Part shown: piece by piece, positions 6,936 to 13,354 of the stretch
Layout: every line of letters starts with the position of its first letter
How positions within the stretch are numbered: the first letter of the stretch is position 1
Assembly (NCBI GenBank): GCA_014238195.1
Contig: JABABO010000295.1
Span: 1 to 18,928, forward strand
DNA from: Kordiimonadaceae bacterium
GTDB lineage: Bacteria > Pseudomonadota > Alphaproteobacteria > Sphingomonadales > Kordiimonadaceae
Direction of reading: 5' to 3'
Length of the DNA stretch: 18,928 nt
Made by a program: the position numbers and the translations under genes
The notes under the pieces: generated by a model
Told to the model about the DNA's origin: nothing
The model's input: only the letters and a program-made list of their open reading frames with translations
Database searches by the model: none

Positions 6936-6990
6936 TGTGACAATAGGGACAATAGGTCTAGATTGATTAGCTATTGTCCCTATTGTCACA
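6936..6990. repeat. Perfect 20-bp inverted repeat between primase gene and hsdM
   Basis: TGTGACAATAGGGACAATAG at 6936-6955 is repeated exactly in inverted form at 6971-6990, with a 15-base loop. Each arm holds two copies of GACAATAG, so four copies stand in the site. It starts five bases after the primase stop codon. It could be a transcription terminator for the leftward primase mRNA, although the following T-run is poor (TTTTCGAAATTTTT). It could equally be an operator controlling hsdM, or an mRNA 3'-end stabiliser. Confidence 0.7.
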
Positions 6991-6994
6991 CGGT

Positions 6995-9112
6995 TTAAGC
7001 GGCGGGGTTGACGATATATCTGGCTTGAGGTTTTCCTGATCCTTCGCCGTCTCTAACGGGGGCGGCCCTTAGCCAGTCAAAACCAACGAGATCATTAACG
7101 GCGGCTTTAATGTCAGGTGCTTTCAAACTCCTCATCGGGCCTTTTTTGTTTAGCTCGCGCACTGTGAACTCGGTTAAGCCTTCTGATTGGATATATTCAG
7201 CCAATGTGACTGTGTTTTGATCTGCCTTGGAGTTAGCGGCCAAGCCGTGCGCAATCTCTGCCATTGGCGCTAGATAGCCATCAATCAGGCTTATAGCGGC
7301 TTGCATATGCTTCATGCTCACCTCTAACAGCTCATCATCACCGCCAAGCTCTGCCCATTCAAGGTAATGAAGGATCAGGGCTACACGTAGGGCAATGCCT
7401 TGCAGCTTACCCCACCAACCCGCTAAACGGCCTTTAGGCTCACCCACTAACAAACCTTGCCACCAGCGCTCAAACAGATCAGAGGCTTTATTTGTCATAG
7501 TTATAGTTACTGGCTTTTTGTCGCCGTCCCATTCGTCAAAATCTAAGCCAGCTAAGCTGCTCATGACCCTTGAGATATATGCATTATCTGCACTATGCCT
7601 TGGGCGTTGTCGCGGCACTGGCTTTGGGCAGAAATACAAAAACCTAGCACTCAGACCGTCATCATCCCCTTTAAGGAGGCAGCTTTCTAATCGGTCCGGC
7701 TGAATACCACCGAGTATTGAGCTTGCAAGATAGGGAATGATAATAGGCTCGCCACCATTTTTAATCCGGTCAACGGTATAGGACCGCGCCCCGAAAGCCT
7801 CTAACCAAAAAGCTCTATCACCACCTTTGGCCCCTGAGTAACGATCAAAGCTCGCAAACCATCCTGCAAGCTCATCACGGTAGGTTAAAATACCTTTGGG
7901 CTGAGCCTTAAGTGCAAGGGGGATAGCCTCTACCGTTGCATCACGAATGATCAGCCGTTTTGCTTGGGGCATCTCAGGTTCTTGTGCTTTTTCAGGCATT
8001 GGTGGCGGCGCATAGCCTTTGGCGCATGTTTCCTTTACATCGGCTTCCCATTTCGTTTTTTGAAACTCTGCCTCAAGCTTCAAGGCCTCATAATCACGTA
8101 AAGCTTGAGACTGATCTTCTGCGTAGCCCTTTTCTAAGTCTCGCATGATAGACAACATCGGGTCCATTGCAGGGCTTTTACCTGATGACGGCGTACCGAC
8201 AAGGGCAGACCAAAGGATCGGCGTTTCCTTCCAACCCTCCCAAGGTGATATTTGCCGTGAGGCTCCTATTAGAGATGCAGATGAAGTTAAAAGAGCCGCC
8301 GCCACATAATCGACGGGGGCAGATTTACTTTCAGCCGTTTCCTTAATCCATTTCCCTATATTAGAAGGGAATATATCGAGCGGGAATTTAGGCGGCTCAA
8401 TGCCTTGATCTAAAAAGCTCATATCTGGTGAAGGCCAATTATCATTGGATGCTTCTATTAGAGGTGCGCCCTGATTTAATTCTATAGAAGTATTTTGACT
8501 TTCGCTTTCTATATAGAATTCTGTCTGATCTAAAATCGATTGGATATCATCGCGGTCCAAACCACCTTCAATCGCATCAGCCGCATCCCATCCTTTTGGG
8601 AAGTTTTCCCTAACGTTAACATTAACGTTAACATTACGTATACATAGGGCATTTTTCCCTACGTAACGTAACGTAGAGATTTTTGCCCCTACGTTACGTA
8701 ACGTTACGTTAACGGCCTCAGCGTATTTTTCACCAGCCTCATCATTGTCAGGCCAGATAATCACCGTTCGATTTTGAAGTATTGACCAATCAGTTTTATG
8801 GGCGGCGTTTGAGCCACCCATAGACGTTGTTGCCGTAAAGCCAAGTTTTAAAAGTGCATCTGCACACTTTTCGCCTTCAACAATAATCACTGTGTCATCC
8901 GACTTATTATTCAAAGCTTCCAGATTGTATAAAATGCAATCATCAGGAAACGCCCACTTGCCTGTCATATAATCAAATGGCCTGATCTCTTTTTTGCCGC
9001 CCCCATCAAAGCGATAGATAGCGGAAAGGATTTCTCCTTCCCCACTTCTATAAAGATACACTTTCGATGCTTGGCCCATCTGCGGGTGAAATTGTGGAAG
9101 ATCAATTGTCAT
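6995..9112 (-). CDS. Toprim and DUF3987 primase-helicase-like replication protein
   Basis: A 705-residue protein with two parts. Residues 60-185 form a Toprim domain: VIIVEGEKCADAL with the catalytic Glu at 79, and VIIWPDNDEAG with the Asp pair at 122 and 124. From about 245 it is a DUF3987 domain with the P-loop GTPSSGKS at 306-313 and a YRDELAGWF block. Together with the small upstream gene, which supplies a primase-type N-terminal domain, it resembles split primase-helicases of satellites, phages and integrative elements, and probably serves replication of the excised island. Its ATG overlaps the upstream stop by 11 bases. Residues 136-170 (including NVNVNVNV) are encoded by an unusual cluster of palindromic ACGTTA-type repeats. 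The linker at 200-245 is low in structure. Primase activity is inferred, not proven by the motifs alone. Confidence 0.85.
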   Translation of the reverse strand: MTIDLPQFHPQMGQASKVYLYRSGEGEILSAIYRFDGGGKKEIRPFDYMTGKWAFPDDCILYNLEALNNKSDDTVIIVEGEKCADALLKLGFTATTSMGGSNAAHKTDWSILQNRTVIIWPDNDEAGEKYAEAVNVTLRNVGAKISTLRYVGKNALCIRNVNVNVNVRENFPKGWDAADAIEGGLDRDDIQSILDQTEFYIESESQNTSIELNQGAPLIEASNDNWPSPDMSFLDQGIEPPKFPLDIFPSNIGKWIKETAESKSAPVDYVAAALLTSSASLIGASRQISPWEGWKETPILWSALVGTPSSGKSPAMDPMLSIMRDLEKGYAEDQSQALRDYEALKLEAEFQKTKWEADVKETCAKGYAPPPMPEKAQEPEMPQAKRLIIRDATVEAIPLALKAQPKGILTYRDELAGWFASFDRYSGAKGGDRAFWLEAFGARSYTVDRIKNGGEPIIIPYLASSILGGIQPDRLESCLLKGDDDGLSARFLYFCPKPVPRQRPRHSADNAYISRVMSSLAGLDFDEWDGDKKPVTITMTNKASDLFERWWQGLLVGEPKGRLAGWWGKLQGIALRVALILHYLEWAELGGDDELLEVSMKHMQAAISLIDGYLAPMAEIAHGLAANSKADQNTVTLAEYIQSEGLTEFTVRELNKKGPMRSLKAPDIKAAVNDLVGFDWLRAAPVRDGEGSGKPQARYIVNPAA
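8611..8714. repeat. Cluster of TAACGT/ACGTTA palindromic repeats inside the primase gene
   Basis: The first block (8611-8640) is alternating TAACGT and TAACAT units. The second block (8660-8675) reads ACGTAACGTAACGTAG after a C. The third (8690-8714) reads CTACGTTACGTAACGTTACG and continues GTTAACG. Blocks two and three are inverted copies matching at 14 of 15 bases over a loop of about 14 bases, so a long hairpin can form. The reading frame is kept throughout. Confidence 0.8.
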
Positions 9113-9410
9113 TAGACGCTATCCCTGCAAGTTTTGAAATATAATCAGCCGCTTCGCCTTGGCCCATACCATATAGGTAAGCGGTTAGGCTAATCAGGTC
9201 GCCTCCTTTGTCCCCTGTTGCATAATCTGCCCAGTAACCATTCTTTAGATTGATTTTAAAGGACCCTAGAGTCCGATCTGACCTTGTGGGGTTAAGTGCT
9301 ACCCAATAATCGCCATTTCGCCGTCCTTGAGGCAAAATAGATGGCACTAGCCGAGATATCATTGGTAAGATATCGTGATTGATACGCTGGAATTTGTTTC
9401 TAGTTATCAT
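9102..9410 (-). CDS. Primase N-terminal (CHC2-like) domain protein
   Basis: A 102-residue protein starting MITRNKFQRINHDIL. The central part, YWVALNPTRSDRTLGSFKINLKNGYWADYATGDKGGDLISL, has the layout of the DnaG-type CHC2 zinc-binding domain (short strands, GSF...G.W.D.A...GD...L). The usual Cys/His ligands are absent. It probably recognises the template for the downstream Toprim protein; together they look like one primase split into two chains. ATG 9410 is chosen because GGAGG stands six bases before it; the open frame extends upstream to 9521 but there overlaps the alpA-like gene. It overlaps that gene by 11 bases, and the next gene overlaps it by 11 bases in turn. Both upstream proteins end in NDN, an unusual coincidence of coupled junctions. 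Confidence 0.72.
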   Translation of the reverse strand: MITRNKFQRINHDILPMISRLVPSILPQGRRNGDYWVALNPTRSDRTLGSFKINLKNGYWADYATGDKGGDLISLTAYLYGMGQGEAADYISKLAGIASNDN

Positions 9411-9642
9411 TGACTGCCTCCGATGTAGAGGAAACCAATTTACTATTTGCCCATTCGTTAAGCTCAAGACGGCGGTAACGAATAGAACGCCCCGATACTC
9501 TGATGAATTTAGGGCCGCCACCCTTTAGCCTCCAACCCTGTAAGGCTCGCTCTGTATAGCCGATATAATCAGCCGCGTCTTTTTCATTGATCATCCGCGC
9601 TAGATAATCTGGGCCCACGTTTGTCGATAGTTTATTGCTCAT
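9400..9642 (-). CDS. AlpA-like helix-turn-helix protein (regulator or excisionase)
   Basis: An 80-residue protein of the AlpA/MerR-type winged helix group. Residues 16-60 (ARMINEKDAADYIGYTERALQGWRLKGGGPKFIRVSGRSIRYRRLELNEW) show the standard pattern: the helix-turn-helix ending in the W-R-x-x-G-x-G-P basic wing, then the I-R-Y strand and the L-x-x-W helix. Members act as excisionases or transcriptional activators of integrase and primase genes in P4-type satellites and islands. A GGAG eight bases before the ATG supports the start. The gene is first of a tight unit with the two primase genes, so it probably controls replication or excision of the island. Which of the two roles applies cannot be told from sequence. 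Confidence 0.82.
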   Translation of the reverse strand: MSNKLSTNVGPDYLARMINEKDAADYIGYTERALQGWRLKGGGPKFIRVSGRSIRYRRLELNEWANSKLVSSTSEAVNDN

Positions 9643-9712
9643 TTTATAACTCCAATGGCTTTACACATCGCGGTATTACGGTGTGCTATCAAATATGTAA
9701 GCATCATTGGCA

Positions 9713-9739
9713 CGCCGAAAAATAAGACAAAAATCGGCG
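9713..9739. terminator. Small hairpin after the 301-residue gene
   Basis: CGCCGA (9713-9718) pairs with TCGGCG (9734-9739) across a 15-base A-rich loop. It lies about 16 bases after the leftward stop codon at 9755. On the plus strand it is followed by a T-run (GTTTTTATTCTTTTTT), but no plus-strand gene is known here; on the minus strand the T-rich part is in the loop. Termination is therefore only a possibility. Confidence 0.25.
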
Positions 9740-9754
9740 CGTTTTTATTCTTTT

Positions 9755-10660
9755 TTAATCCTTTAAATTCAATAGGTTAGAATCGAAGTTTTCTTTGATT
9801 AATTTCAGAAAAGTTCTATCCGAAAACCCCTTTCCATCACCATAACCATCGGAATAGTTCTTTTGCATATAAGAAATCACAACTCGATAGGCGTGTTTTC
9901 TAGATTTAGAGAAATCAATTAAATCAAGTTCGATGCATTCGATATATGATTTCCACATTATCTCACGCTTTGACGGACGACCTTTTTCCAAAACTTCCGG
10001 CATTTCAGGAATTATCGTACTTTTCTGGTTTTTTGAACTTCCCGAGGTTTCAGGGGTGGAGATAGTCGGGTTTCCCGAACTTCCCGAGGTTTTCGGGCTC
10101 AATTGCTCGGGAATTTCCGAATTCCCAAACTTTGCGAGCAATTCTTCCAATAGCTTTGGGTTACCAACCCGAATATCTACCATCTTCAAAGTATCATGAT
10201 TAATCGTATTGGCATTCCAATCATAATATCCTCGAGAAGATAAGTCTAAAGAAACCAAACAAGCTAAGTCTTCAGGGCGTCGATCTTTAGCGTATCCAAC
10301 AGGCACAACCTGACCTTCTACGATCCATCTTTTACAATCAGTATGAAATTGATCTTGTATGTCATTGAATGCTTTGTTTGCAGCCCAATATTCATCGTCC
10401 ATTTGAGCATTTGCGGCACCTAAAATATCCGATAGAACACCCATAAACCCAGATCCATTACTTCCAGCTTCGAAAGCGTTTCTTTTTTCAGGATCTTGAA
10501 GCTTAGCCATTATGCCTTGTTTCTTACACGCGGCTTGCAAAGCTTTATACTCTGCTTGGCGTTCTTGGCTTTGTAATTGTAGAAATATGCTGCTTAACGG
10601 ATGGGACTTTCCCCAAAAATTTTGCCATATACTCGCTGGCACTTGGGTAATATCTAACAT
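9755..10660 (-). CDS. Hypothetical island protein of 301 residues
   Basis: I do not recognise a family. The start is well supported by AGGAA eight bases before the ATG. The N-terminal two thirds are soluble and mixed, with a Gln/Lys-rich helix (residues 25-55). Residues 190-220 are a Ser/Thr/Pro-rich linker with a repeated TSGSSGN / TSGSSKN unit, which at DNA level is a 16-base direct repeat with a 42-base period (10035 and 10077). After GRPSKREIMWKSYIE the C-terminal 75 residues are helical and basic (SKSRKHAYRVVISYMQKNY), which could bind DNA. It sits between the integrase and the alpA-primase unit, a position where islands often carry replication or control proteins. A role in replication initiation is possible but not shown by any motif. 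Confidence 0.65.
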   Translation of the reverse strand: MLDITQVPASIWQNFWGKSHPLSSIFLQLQSQERQAEYKALQAACKKQGIMAKLQDPEKRNAFEAGSNGSGFMGVLSDILGAANAQMDDEYWAANKAFNDIQDQFHTDCKRWIVEGQVVPVGYAKDRRPEDLACLVSLDLSSRGYYDWNANTINHDTLKMVDIRVGNPKLLEELLAKFGNSEIPEQLSPKTSGSSGNPTISTPETSGSSKNQKSTIIPEMPEVLEKGRPSKREIMWKSYIECIELDLIDFSKSRKHAYRVVISYMQKNYSDGYGDGKGFSDRTFLKLIKENFDSNLLNLKD

Positions 10661-10739
10661 AAATTACGTTCCTGTTTATTCACATGATTAATCTTATTTA
10701 TACCTTGGTTGGAACGCCTAGAAACGTCACTATATCAGG

Positions 10740-11894
10740 TCATTTATTGCTATCAAGTCTATTTCCTATTGATGATGACATGCTTGCAGCTACATCGCGC
10801 ATAGCACCATCTGCAAGATGAGCGTAGCGAGCTGTGGTTCTGGGTTCTGCATGACCAAGCAACTTACCGATGATTGGCAAGCTATGTCCCGCGCTTAACA
10901 TCTGTGATGCAAAAGTATGACGCAAGTCATGAATACGAACATCTTCAAGTCCTGCCCGTTTGCGAATGCGCCGCCAAGGTTTTTGCAAGTCATTTAGGTG
11001 CTGCCCTTCTTTGGTACCTGCAAGAACATATGGGTTATTTTCTGTGCGTGGTAAGCCATTTAAAATCACTTGAACAGCTTCCCCAAAATAAACCCTCTTG
11101 GTGCCTGTTTTACTGTCAGGCAGGTTAAAGCAGCCGTCTTCAACATAATCCCATTTCAATGTTTGAATTTCGCTAAGTCTTGCCCCTGTTAATGCTAGCA
11201 GCCTATAAGCTGCAACCACATAAAGCGTTTCAATGGCTTCATCCCTGCACTGATCTAACACATCCCCTAACCTTGCGATCTCTTCATCGTTTAAATAGCG
11301 TTCTCGTTTATTCTCTTTATACTTTTTCACATGGCGGCATGGGTTTGATCCATCAGGTCGCAAACCCCACACTTCGCACTCTGTCATCATCTTAGACAAT
11401 ACAGCCATTACACGGTTCGCCTGTGTTGGTGTGTCCTTCATATAATGGTTAAATTTTGCAACATCGGCTCGCTTAACAGCTTCAGTTCGATAAGTGCCAA
11501 GATATGGCTTTATGTGTTTTTCGATGGCGATATTATATTGGCGTTGAGACGCGGCTTTAAGGTGAACATTCACATGCTCATTCATAAAACGATCACATAC
11601 CCCGCTTATGCTTTCACTCGCGCTAGAATTTTTTTTATCCTCACTAGGATTACCACCAAAGGCAACGTCACTTAGAAACTCACCAGCTAGTTTTCTAGCA
11701 TTATCAGGGGTCAACACACCATGCGCCCCTAACGTGCGGCGGCGTGTACGCCCCTCTGCCCTATACTGGATTAAATATGACTTCTTACCCGATGCAAAAA
11801 CTCTAAGACCAAAGCCTTTCATTTCAGCATCCCAAATGAAGTAATCTTTGTCTTTGATTTCGGCGGCATCAACATTGCGTTTAGATATTTTCAT
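10740..11894 (-). CDS. int: Tyrosine-type site-specific integrase (P4-like, DUF4102 N-terminus)
   Basis: A 384-residue tyrosine recombinase. Residues 1-85 form the DUF4102 arm-binding domain (KGFGLRVFASGKKSYLIQYRAEGRTRRRTLG). Residues 95-190 are the core-binding SAM-like domain. The catalytic domain shows R239 (TGARLSE), H322 and R325 (HDLRH), H348 (LLGH) and the nucleophile Y357 (TTARYAH). All catalytic residues are present, so it should be active. It most likely integrated this island into tRNA-Thr, and recognises the 41-bp core plus the 20-bp arm repeats. ATG 11894 is preferred over TTG 11900 because GGAGAGG sits eight bases before the ATG. The gene lies near attR, at the end away from the intact tRNA. 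The upstream membrane protein gene ends two bases before it, so the two are probably co-transcribed. Confidence 0.96.
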   Translation of the reverse strand: MKISKRNVDAAEIKDKDYFIWDAEMKGFGLRVFASGKKSYLIQYRAEGRTRRRTLGAHGVLTPDNARKLAGEFLSDVAFGGNPSEDKKNSSASESISGVCDRFMNEHVNVHLKAASQRQYNIAIEKHIKPYLGTYRTEAVKRADVAKFNHYMKDTPTQANRVMAVLSKMMTECEVWGLRPDGSNPCRHVKKYKENKRERYLNDEEIARLGDVLDQCRDEAIETLYVVAAYRLLALTGARLSEIQTLKWDYVEDGCFNLPDSKTGTKRVYFGEAVQVILNGLPRTENNPYVLAGTKEGQHLNDLQKPWRRIRKRAGLEDVRIHDLRHTFASQMLSAGHSLPIIGKLLGHAEPRTTARYAHLADGAMRDVAASMSSSIGNRLDSNK

Positions 11895-11896
11895 AA

Positions 11897-12268
11897 TCAA
11901 TACCTCTCCATATCACAGAAGGGGCATTTTTTTCTGAACGGAAAAGACCAAACCCCTTTTGCCAGTTGGGACCGAAACATAACAAAAGCAGATTTAAAAC
12001 CTTTGAGAGGGTTCAAGGTTTTGTTTTCTTTACTCGATAAATATAGCTCACTAATAATTGACTTTCCGCAGCCTTCACAAATCATAAAGAATATATAAGC
12101 CGTCGCAATCATAACTAATATCCAGCCATCTTTATTCGCCACTTCAACATCATCAGGAAAAGCGAACATAAAAACACCTATGCCTACCAATTGCAGAAGA
12201 AAACACACTAAGTATTTTTGACGTATTCTAGATTTACTTTTCACTTTATCACCCTTCGTGTTTATCAT
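11897..12268 (-). CDS. Small membrane protein with two Cys pairs
   Basis: The likely protein has 123 residues from ATG 12268 (MINTKGDKVKSKSRIRQKY), preceded by a GGGAT-type ribosome site. The frame is open back to 12391, but that part overlaps the arm-type repeat. There is a basic N-terminus, then two hydrophobic segments (YLVCFLLQLVGIGVFMFAF and GWILVMIATAYIFFMIC), then a cytoplasmic-type tail with CEGC just after the second helix and CPFC at the very end. The two CxxC pairs could form a zinc ribbon. I do not recognise the family. It is the first gene of the island from attR, directly before int, and its stop lies two bases before the int ATG. Confidence 0.6.
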   Translation of the reverse strand: MINTKGDKVKSKSRIRQKYLVCFLLQLVGIGVFMFAFPDDVEVANKDGWILVMIATAYIFFMICEGCGKSIISELYLSSKENKTLNPLKGFKSAFVMFRSQLAKGVWSFPFRKKCPFCDMERY

Positions 12269-12316
12269 TTTCCAATCCCACCCACCGGGCTGATGACATG
12301 TAATCATCAGGTCTTT

Positions 12317-12336
12317 ACGGAAGCTATACGGAAGCA
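12317..12336 (+). promoter_or_regulatory. Integrase arm-type repeat, right end
   Basis: Identical over 20 bases to 1550-1569 and in the same orientation: two ACGGAAGC units 11 bp apart. It stands 120 bases from the attR core. Just before it, at 12299-12311, TGTAATCATCAGG repeats 13 bases of the tRNA core. In the circular form this and the left copy would flank attP as its two arms. Confidence 0.65.
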
Positions 12337-12455
12337 AATGGGGTAGAAATGCATGATATTCAATCGTATATGAACGTAAAATGAATTGCAATAAGTTATT
12401 GATATATATGTGATAAAAGTACTTTATCGTAGATGATCGAAAAGTTAAGAATAAA

Positions 12456-12506
12456 ATTTGTAATCATCAGGCCCCGAGTTCGAATCTTGGTGCCGGGACC
12501 ATTTTT
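12456..12506 (+). other. attR: displaced tRNA-Thr 3' half
   Basis: A copy of the tRNA-Thr 3' half including T-arm and ACCA. It is identical to attL for 41 bases, then C-to-G at 12497, then nine more identical bases. No 5' half (acceptor, D-arm) precedes it, so it is not a working tRNA. The C-to-G change would destroy the first acceptor pair (G1-C72), which fits decay after displacement by the island. It marks the right border of the island. Confidence 0.93.
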
Positions 12507-12741
12507 ACCTCTTATTTTTAATGATTTACTGGAATATAAATTTCCGATGAAAACCCATTTTTCTCTGTGGATAGCCATGTCTATTACTTTTTATAAACTG
12601 AGCAAATTTAGTTGTTCCGAGTATGATTTTTGGGTCAAAACCCGCGATTTCATTGTCTGCGAATACGTAATTTATTAACCAATGGCTGTTATGGTGTCTT
12701 CGTTCCTGATACTTATTAGATGACGCTTAAAGGACTAAAAT

Positions 12742-12945
12742 ATGTCGGACGAAAGCTTTGAAGATAGCCTTGCAGCCAATATTGAAATGGGCTTTGTTAG
12801 TATGAAAGGGCCTGAGACATTTTCGATTACTGAGATGGGTACTGCATACGCAAAAAGCATGGGGTTGATACGCAGCCTGGATGATGAAAGTATTGTCATG
12901 GGGGCTTTTGCAGCGGGTTATCGTGCCGCTGAAAAATCAAAATAG
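12742..12945 (+). CDS. Small acidic hypothetical protein
   Basis: A 67-residue soluble protein (MSDESFEDSLAANIEMGFVSMKG...). AAAGGA is eight bases before the ATG, a good ribosome site. It is acidic at the N-terminus and Ala-rich at the C-terminus (GAFAAGYRAAEKSK). I do not recognise a family. It is the first chromosomal gene to the right of the island, and a copy of the dispersed hairpin repeat begins nine bases after its stop, which may act as its terminator. The good start signal and coding-like composition make it more likely real than chance. Confidence 0.65.
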   Translation: MSDESFEDSLAANIEMGFVSMKGPETFSITEMGTAYAKSMGLIRSLDDESIVMGAFAAGYRAAEKSK

Positions 12946-12954
12946 GCCGCCTAC

Positions 12955-13060
12955 TATAGCCAATTGCGGTGAATATTGATCACCTCATTTGGCTATAAGT
13001 CTTTGTGTCGGTTCGACTTATCAATAAATAATGAAATCATTATTCATTGGTCTCGCTATA
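12955..13060 (+). repeat. Dispersed hairpin-rich repeat, copy 2
   Basis: The head (12955-12997) is identical to 588-630, and the next three bases also match. A single tail module follows (from CGGTTCGACTTATCA to GGTCTCGCTATA), with a near-palindrome CAATAAATAATGA, two bases, TCATTATTCATTG. The palindrome is kept although individual bases differ from copy 1, which points to a structured role or to mobility as a unit. The edges are TATAGC and GCTATA, as in copy 1. Confidence 0.8.
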
Positions 13061-13324
13061 ATATCCTGCCCCTAATTAGGCCGCAGGCTTAGCCATAGGG
13101 TTTTAGCTGAAGTGTTTTAAAACATCCTAACCGCCTCAGTTTCGCTTTTGTTTGCAGAAAATCCAAGAGAAGACAAAGGCTAGATTTCGCATGAATTTCA
13201 TTCAACAATAAAGCACATGGTATTTCAATTGCTGGTGTCATTGCTATGCTTACGTATTGACATCTACGCAACATGGCAAAAGTTTAGGAATATTTATGCA
13301 AATCGTAATGAAAGTATTTCTGCT

Positions 13325-13354
13325 GGTGATCAACATTCACCGCAATTTGCTATA
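13325..13354 (-). repeat. Dispersed repeat, fragment (copy 3, inverted)
   Basis: Read on the minus strand, these 30 bases match the first 30 bases of copies 1 and 2 at 28 positions (TATAGCAAATTGCGGTGAA...). The rest of the element is absent. The fragment overlaps the end of the LhgO-like gene and encodes its last residues and stop codon. Confidence 0.7.

Noticed and set aside
6807..6989. Leftward 60-codon frame between primase and hsdM
   Set aside because: It is encoded largely by the inverted repeat, has no ribosome site and no protein-like pattern.
12456..12501. Second tRNA-Thr gene
   Set aside because: Only the 3' half is present; there is no D-arm or 5' acceptor strand before it, and the first acceptor pair would be broken. 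It is the attR duplicate.
12396..12678. Open frames on both strands across attR
   Set aside because: Both run through the tRNA remnant and its flanks; neither has a ribosome site or recognisable domains.
13089..13274. Leftward 61-codon frame between repeat copy 2 and the LhgO-like gene
   Set aside because: No ribosome site, odd composition, no recognisable pattern; probably chance.
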